A stretch of 64,000 nt of DNA from Pseudomonas tumuqii. GTDB lineage: Bacteria; Pseudomonadota; Gammaproteobacteria; Pseudomonadales; Pseudomonadaceae. Numbering within the stretch: the first letter of the stretch is position 1; the number at the start of each line of letters is the position of its first letter. Location: assembly GCF_013184545.1 (NCBI RefSeq), contig NZ_JAAOJA010000007.1, positions 62,001 through 126,000 of the forward strand, in the 5' to 3' direction. A model generated the notes under the pieces. It was not told the origin of the DNA. It worked only from the letters and a program-made list of their open reading frames with translations, and made no database searches. The translations under genes and the position numbers were made by a program. This document shows positions 60,945 through 64,000 of the stretch, piece after piece.

Positions 60945-62537
60945 ATGGACTACCCCGACATCCTCCACCACGGCGCCAAAGACGGCGTGACCGGCTCCTG
61001 CCATCAACTGCTGATGGACGCCAAGCACAGCCTGTTGATCGACTGCGGCCTGTTCCAGGGCGCGGAAACCTCGGCTGAAGGCAAGTCCGCTGCCGACCGC
61101 CTGGCCATCGAATTCCCTCTGGACACGATCAAGGCCCTGGTCGCCACCCATGTGCATATCGATCACGTCGGGCGCATTCCCTATCTACTGGCCGCCGGTT
61201 TCAAGGGGCCTATTCTCTGCAGCGAGCCTTCGGCCAAGCTGCTGCCCATCGTGCTCGAAGACGCTTTCAAGCTCGGCTTCAGTCGCGATCAGAAGCAGGT
61301 CGAGCGTTACATCAAGCTGATCGAGCAGCGCATCATCGCCTTGCCCTACAAAACCTGGTTCAGCCTGCACGAAAGCGCGAGCCTGATCTGCCGCATCCGC
61401 CTGCAGCGCGCCGGGCATATCCTCGGCTCGGCCTATGTAGAGATCGATCTGCATTACCCCGAGACCGGCGAGAAGAAACGTATCGTCTTCTCCGGCGACC
61501 TCGGCGCGCCGCATGCGCCGCTGTTGCCAGCCCCCAAGCCGCCGTATCGCGCCGACCTCCTGGTGATCGAGAGCACCTACGGCGACCGCCTGCACGAAGA
61601 CCGTCGCACCCGCCGCCAGCGTCTGGAAAGCGTCATCGAACAAGCCCTGGCCAACAACGGCACCGTACTGATCCCAGCCTTCAGCATCGGCCGCACCCAG
61701 GAGCTGCTCTACGAGCTGGAAGACATCATCCACAGCAAAAAACTCGATGCCCTTAACAAGGGGCAAGGAAACAGAGCCGCTGTTAATCCCCCTCTCCCCT
61801 CAGGGGAGACGACTGCATGGATGCAGGAGGTAGGGCGAAGCAGGATGCCCGAGCCGAGGGCCGGGGTGAGGGGAGAGGCCAAGGGCAAAGCCAATATTAG
61901 CGACCAGGTAGAGATCGACTGGCCCAAATTACCCATCATTCTCGACTCCCCCCTGGCCAGCCGTTTCACCCAGGTCTACCGCGAACTGAAACCCTTCTGG
62001 GACAACGAGGCCCTGCAGCGTGTCAAGCAGGGGCGCAACCCGCTGGGCTTCGAGCAACTGCTAACCGTCGACAGCCACCAAACCCATCTGGCCATGGTGC
62101 GCCACCTGGCAGCAACCGCTCGTCCGGCCATCGTCATCGCCGGGAACGGAATGTGCAGCAGTGGTCGAATTGTCAATTATCTGAAAGCCATGCTCCACGA
62201 TCCTCGACATGACGTACTCTTCATCGGTTACCAAGCACAAGGCACGCCCGGCCGAGCGATCCAGATGTATGGTGAGCGCGGTGGTTACGTCGATTTAGAC
62301 GGAGAGCGCTACAAGATTGGCGCCAAAATCAATACCATAGGCGGCTATTCAGCCCATGCGGATCAGAAAGGCCTGCTGGGTTTCGTCACCCGCATGCGCG
62401 ACTGGCCCAGCCAAGTGCGCATCGTCCATGGTGAAACCAGCGCCAAACACGAACTCGGCGAACGCCTCAAGGCGCTCTACAAGCAGGCCCAACGCAACCT
62501 GGAGCTATCAATCCCCAGCGGCACAAGCGATACCTAA
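60945..62537 (+). CDS. MBL-fold / beta-CASP RNA-metabolising-type hydrolase
   Basis: A 530-residue metallo-beta-lactamase-fold protein. HVHIDH (69-74) in ATHVHIDHVGRIPYL is motif II; GHILGSAYVEI, VFSGDLGAPHAPLL and the beta-CASP/C-terminal motifs IAGNGMCSSGRIVNYL and GGYSAHADQKGLLGFV follow. Such proteins are often RNases or RNA processing enzymes (YsiH/CPSF73-like). Odd: residues about 276-321 are a repeat-derived insertion (GNRAAVNPPLPSGETTAWMQ onward) between the MBL core and beta-CASP parts, in frame. Confidence 0.9.
   Translation: MDYPDILHHGAKDGVTGSCHQLLMDAKHSLLIDCGLFQGAETSAEGKSAADRLAIEFPLDTIKALVATHVHIDHVGRIPYLLAAGFKGPILCSEPSAKLLPIVLEDAFKLGFSRDQKQVERYIKLIEQRIIALPYKTWFSLHESASLICRIRLQRAGHILGSAYVEIDLHYPETGEKKRIVFSGDLGAPHAPLLPAPKPPYRADLLVIESTYGDRLHEDRRTRRQRLESVIEQALANNGTVLIPAFSIGRTQELLYELEDIIHSKKLDALNKGQGNRAAVNPPLPSGETTAWMQEVGRSRMPEPRAGVRGEAKGKANISDQVEIDWPKLPIILDSPLASRFTQVYRELKPFWDNEALQRVKQGRNPLGFEQLLTVDSHQTHLAMVRHLAATARPAIVIAGNGMCSSGRIVNYLKAMLHDPRHDVLFIGYQAQGTPGRAIQMYGERGGYVDLDGERYKIGAKINTIGGYSAHADQKGLLGFVTRMRDWPSQVRIVHGETSAKHELGERLKALYKQAQRNLELSIPSGTSDT
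61770..61905. repeat. CCCTCTCCC palindromic element inserted in frame in the MBL gene
   Basis: The left part reads CCCCCTCTCCCCTCAGGGGA and the right part GGGCCGGGGTGAGGGGAGAG, with ATGCAGGAGGTAGGGCGAAG between. It is the same family as the shorter insertion in ptrB. The reading frame is preserved through it. Confidence 0.75.
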
Positions 62538-62539
62538 CT

Positions 62540-62660
62540 GTAGGAGCCAGCTTGCTGGCGATATTCGTTATCTCCACAGGGATGTGGAAAATGCAGTAAG
62601 CCGTGAAGAATACGGCTCTTTGTAGGAGCCAGCTCGCTGGCGATCCAGCATTCTGGTGAT
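62540..62660. repeat. GTAGGAGCCAGCTTGCTGGCGAT repeats
   Basis: Two direct copies, TGTAGGAGCCAGCTTGCTGG at 62541 and TGTAGGAGCCAGCTCGCTGG at 62622, each with an internal CCAGC/GCTGG palindrome; inverted arms of the same unit occur at 56760. Confidence 0.8.
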
Positions 62661-62850
62661 CCAGCAGGCCGCCACCTAACCGGCACCTGGCGACAAATAT
62701 AAATGTGGCCTCAACAGCCAAAAAACCTTCCTATCCATCCTAACGGCTGGCCAGGTCGGAACAGATCCTGCACCCGGCCCAACCAAGCCAGGTGCAAACA
62801 GGAGTGAACTGTCGGTCTGTAGATGCTGCGCCGATTTGCTTGATACCCAT

Positions 62851-63372
62851 ATGAATGTAAGTGCCACAACTACCCCCTGCATCGCAGGTACGGCCCCGGC
62901 CTGGTACCTCGTGCATTGCAAGTCCCGCCAGGATGAGCGCGCAGAAGAAAACCTGCTGCGCCAGGGCTATGCCTGCTATCGGCCGCAGCACAGCTGCGAG
63001 CGGATAGTGCGTGGCCGTCGACAAATCATCGTCGAATCGCTGTTCCCAGGTTATCTATTCATTAAGCTGGCCGCAGATGCCAACTGGGCACCCCTGCGCT
63101 CGACTCGTGGGGTCATTCGCATCGTGGGTTTCGGCGGCATACCGCTGCGACTCGACGACAGCTTGGTCGAACACCTGCAACAACGCACGACAGCACCCGT
63201 TAAACCGGCCCTCGAAGCAGGGGATAGCGTGCGCATTACCGAAGGTGGCTTTGCCGAGCTGGACGCCATCTTCGTGGCCATGGATGGCGAGCAGCGGGTG
63301 ATACTGCTGCTCAATATGCTCAACCGCCAGCACCAGATCAGCATGCCGCTGGTAAGCATCGTCAAGAACTGA
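62851..63372 (+). CDS. rfaH: RfaH, operon-specific transcription antiterminator (NusG paralogue)
   Basis: A 173-residue NusG-family protein. AWYLVHCKSRQDERAEENLL, QGYACYRPQ and LFPGYLFIKLA form the NGN domain that binds RNA polymerase; the C-terminal part (PVKPALEAGDSVRITEGGFA ...) is the KOW-containing domain that in RfaH can switch fold and recruit ribosomes. RfaH is recruited at ops sites; a matching GGCGGTAGCGTG lies 98 bases past the stop codon, upstream of wecB. ATG 62851 is preferred over a TTG five codons earlier. Confidence 0.9.
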   Translation: MNVSATTTPCIAGTAPAWYLVHCKSRQDERAEENLLRQGYACYRPQHSCERIVRGRRQIIVESLFPGYLFIKLAADANWAPLRSTRGVIRIVGFGGIPLRLDDSLVEHLQQRTTAPVKPALEAGDSVRITEGGFAELDAIFVAMDGEQRVILLLNMLNRQHQISMPLVSIVKN

Positions 63373-63455
63373 TTAAGTCTCGGCACTGGCCGAGATCAAG
63401 GCAACACCCTGGCGACGCCAGTAAAATTTGAAGATTGCGACGTTCTCAGGAAACC

Positions 63456-63483
63456 AACGGTAAATCCTGGGGCGGTAGCGTGT
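63456..63483 (+). promoter_or_regulatory. JUMPstart-like element with ops site
   Basis: GGCGGTAGCGTG at 63471-63482 equals the ops core recognised by RfaH, and the preceding CGGTAAATCCTGG resembles the JUMPstart context (G-T-A-A-x-C-C-x-G-G). It lies 261 bases before the wecB start and on the same strand, the usual position in a leader of a surface-polysaccharide operon. The rest of 63373-63743 shows a GTAGGAGGGCCGCCCCGGCG repeat arm at 63525 and no gene. Confidence 0.8.
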
Positions 63484-63743
63484 CTGAGATGCAAGCCGCA
63501 TACAGGCATGTGCTGCACCGCTCTTGTAGGAGGGCCGCCCCGGCGCGATGCCTTTGGTTTTTGAGCGGACTGCGTGCGCCATTCGCTCTGATGTTTGTTC
63601 GGTCCACGCGGACTAGGAAATGCCGCAAGCCCTCTAATGCGTAAGATAAATCCATCGTTGTAGGCGACCAACCTCAGGGCAATGCTTGCGCTCCCCAGGG
63701 TTCCCTAAACGTCCCGATCAAAATTGGCTGTATTGGTAATTTA

Positions 63744-64000
63744 ATGTCTTTAAAAACCCTTTGCGTGTTCGGCACGCGCCCCGAAGCCATCAAGATGGCT
63801 CCGCTCGCTCTGGCGCTTACCGCCGATGAGCGCTTCGAGGCTCAGGTGTGCGTTACCGGTCAGCACAGGCAGATGCTCGACCAGGTGCTCGATCTGTTTG
63901 AGTTGAAGCCCGACTATGACCTGAACATCATGAAGCCAGGGCAAGATCTCTCCGATGTAACTACTGCCATCCTGCAAGGGATGAAGGCGGTTTTCAGTGA
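63744..64000 (+). CDS. wecB: UDP-N-acetylglucosamine 2-epimerase, N-terminal part (truncated by window edge)
   Basis: The first 85 residues are present: [20 protein letters not shown], then [29 protein letters not shown] and TGQHR are diagnostic of the non-hydrolysing epimerase, which makes UDP-ManNAc for O-antigen or enterobacterial-common-antigen-type sugars. It begins what appears to be a surface-polysaccharide operon under RfaH/ops control. Confidence 0.95.
   Translation, partial: MSLKTLCVFGTRPEAIKMAPLALALTADERFEAQVCVTGQHRQMLDQVLDLFELKPDYDLNIMKPGQDLSDVTTAILQGMKAVFS

Noticed and set aside
63378-63395. Terminator of rfaH
   Set aside because: TCTCGG and CCGAGA form only a six-pair stem with no T tract.

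Overview
This is a 64-kb chromosomal window from a high-GC gammaproteobacterium, almost certainly a Pseudomonas of the oleovorans/pseudoalcaligenes/mendocina type. Support comes from the Pseudomonas-type EF-P tail, the TtcA, CysK and IhfB sequences, a subfamily I.1 lipase with its steric chaperone, and a gene order around the cobalamin cluster and rnd-ycgL that, from memory, resembles P. aeruginosa. The species call is inference.

Layout. (1) 1-242: the end of efp and its terminator. (2) 583-7601, minus strand: an eight-gene unit read from a sigma-54-like promoter. It encodes a Tat-signal protein plus a GMC flavoprotein, both subunits of a 2-oxoacid dehydrogenase E1, a butanediol-dehydrogenase-like enzyme, a stand-alone lipoyl protein, an E2 catalytic core without lipoyl domain, and a lipoate-ligase-like protein. 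It looks like an acetoin/2-oxoacid oxidation system with a dismembered E2. (3) 7974-16135: housekeeping and accessory genes (SprT, a YIP1 membrane protein, a J-domain protein, ttcA, a Tag-like glycosylase, a sirtuin, two NlpC/P60 lipoproteins, an O-methyltransferase, a RelE/Phd toxin-antitoxin pair, a damaged tRNA-Ala and a GFA protein). (4) 16301-29104: a cobalamin riboswitch followed by btuB, a BtuM-like membrane protein and the corrinoid adenosylation and nucleotide-loop genes cobO, cobB, bluB, a BtuF-like protein, cbiB, cobD, cobQ, cobU, cobT, cobC, cobS, mostly overlapping by 1-8 bases. (5) 29409-36566: a MarR gene whose start appears displaced by a MITE, an MFS transporter with an overlapping 41-aa membrane peptide, lipase and foldase, and a convergent hybrid kinase / LuxR-type regulator pair. 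(6) 36830-55540: mostly housekeeping enzymes (3-MST, ZIP transporter, RNase D, ptrB, MoxR/VWA pair, cysK). (7) 55965-64000: HicAB, ihfB, two Wzz proteins, an MBL/beta-CASP hydrolase, RfaH, an ops/JUMPstart-like site and the start of wecB, i.e. the entry to an O-antigen locus.

Intergenic DNA is unusually rich in repeats: a MITE family of about 95-200 bp with ends resembling CAGAGCTTGTGAAAA, REP-type hairpins, a family carrying GATGGGTATCGCTGCGCTCA, and palindromic CCCTCTCCC elements inserted in frame in two genes. The most interesting points are the split-E2 dehydrogenase unit with its sigma-54 promoter and enhancer-like dyad, the RfaH gene followed by its likely ops site, the BtuM-like gene, the tRNA-Ala lacking 10 bases, and the repeats that have entered coding sequence.
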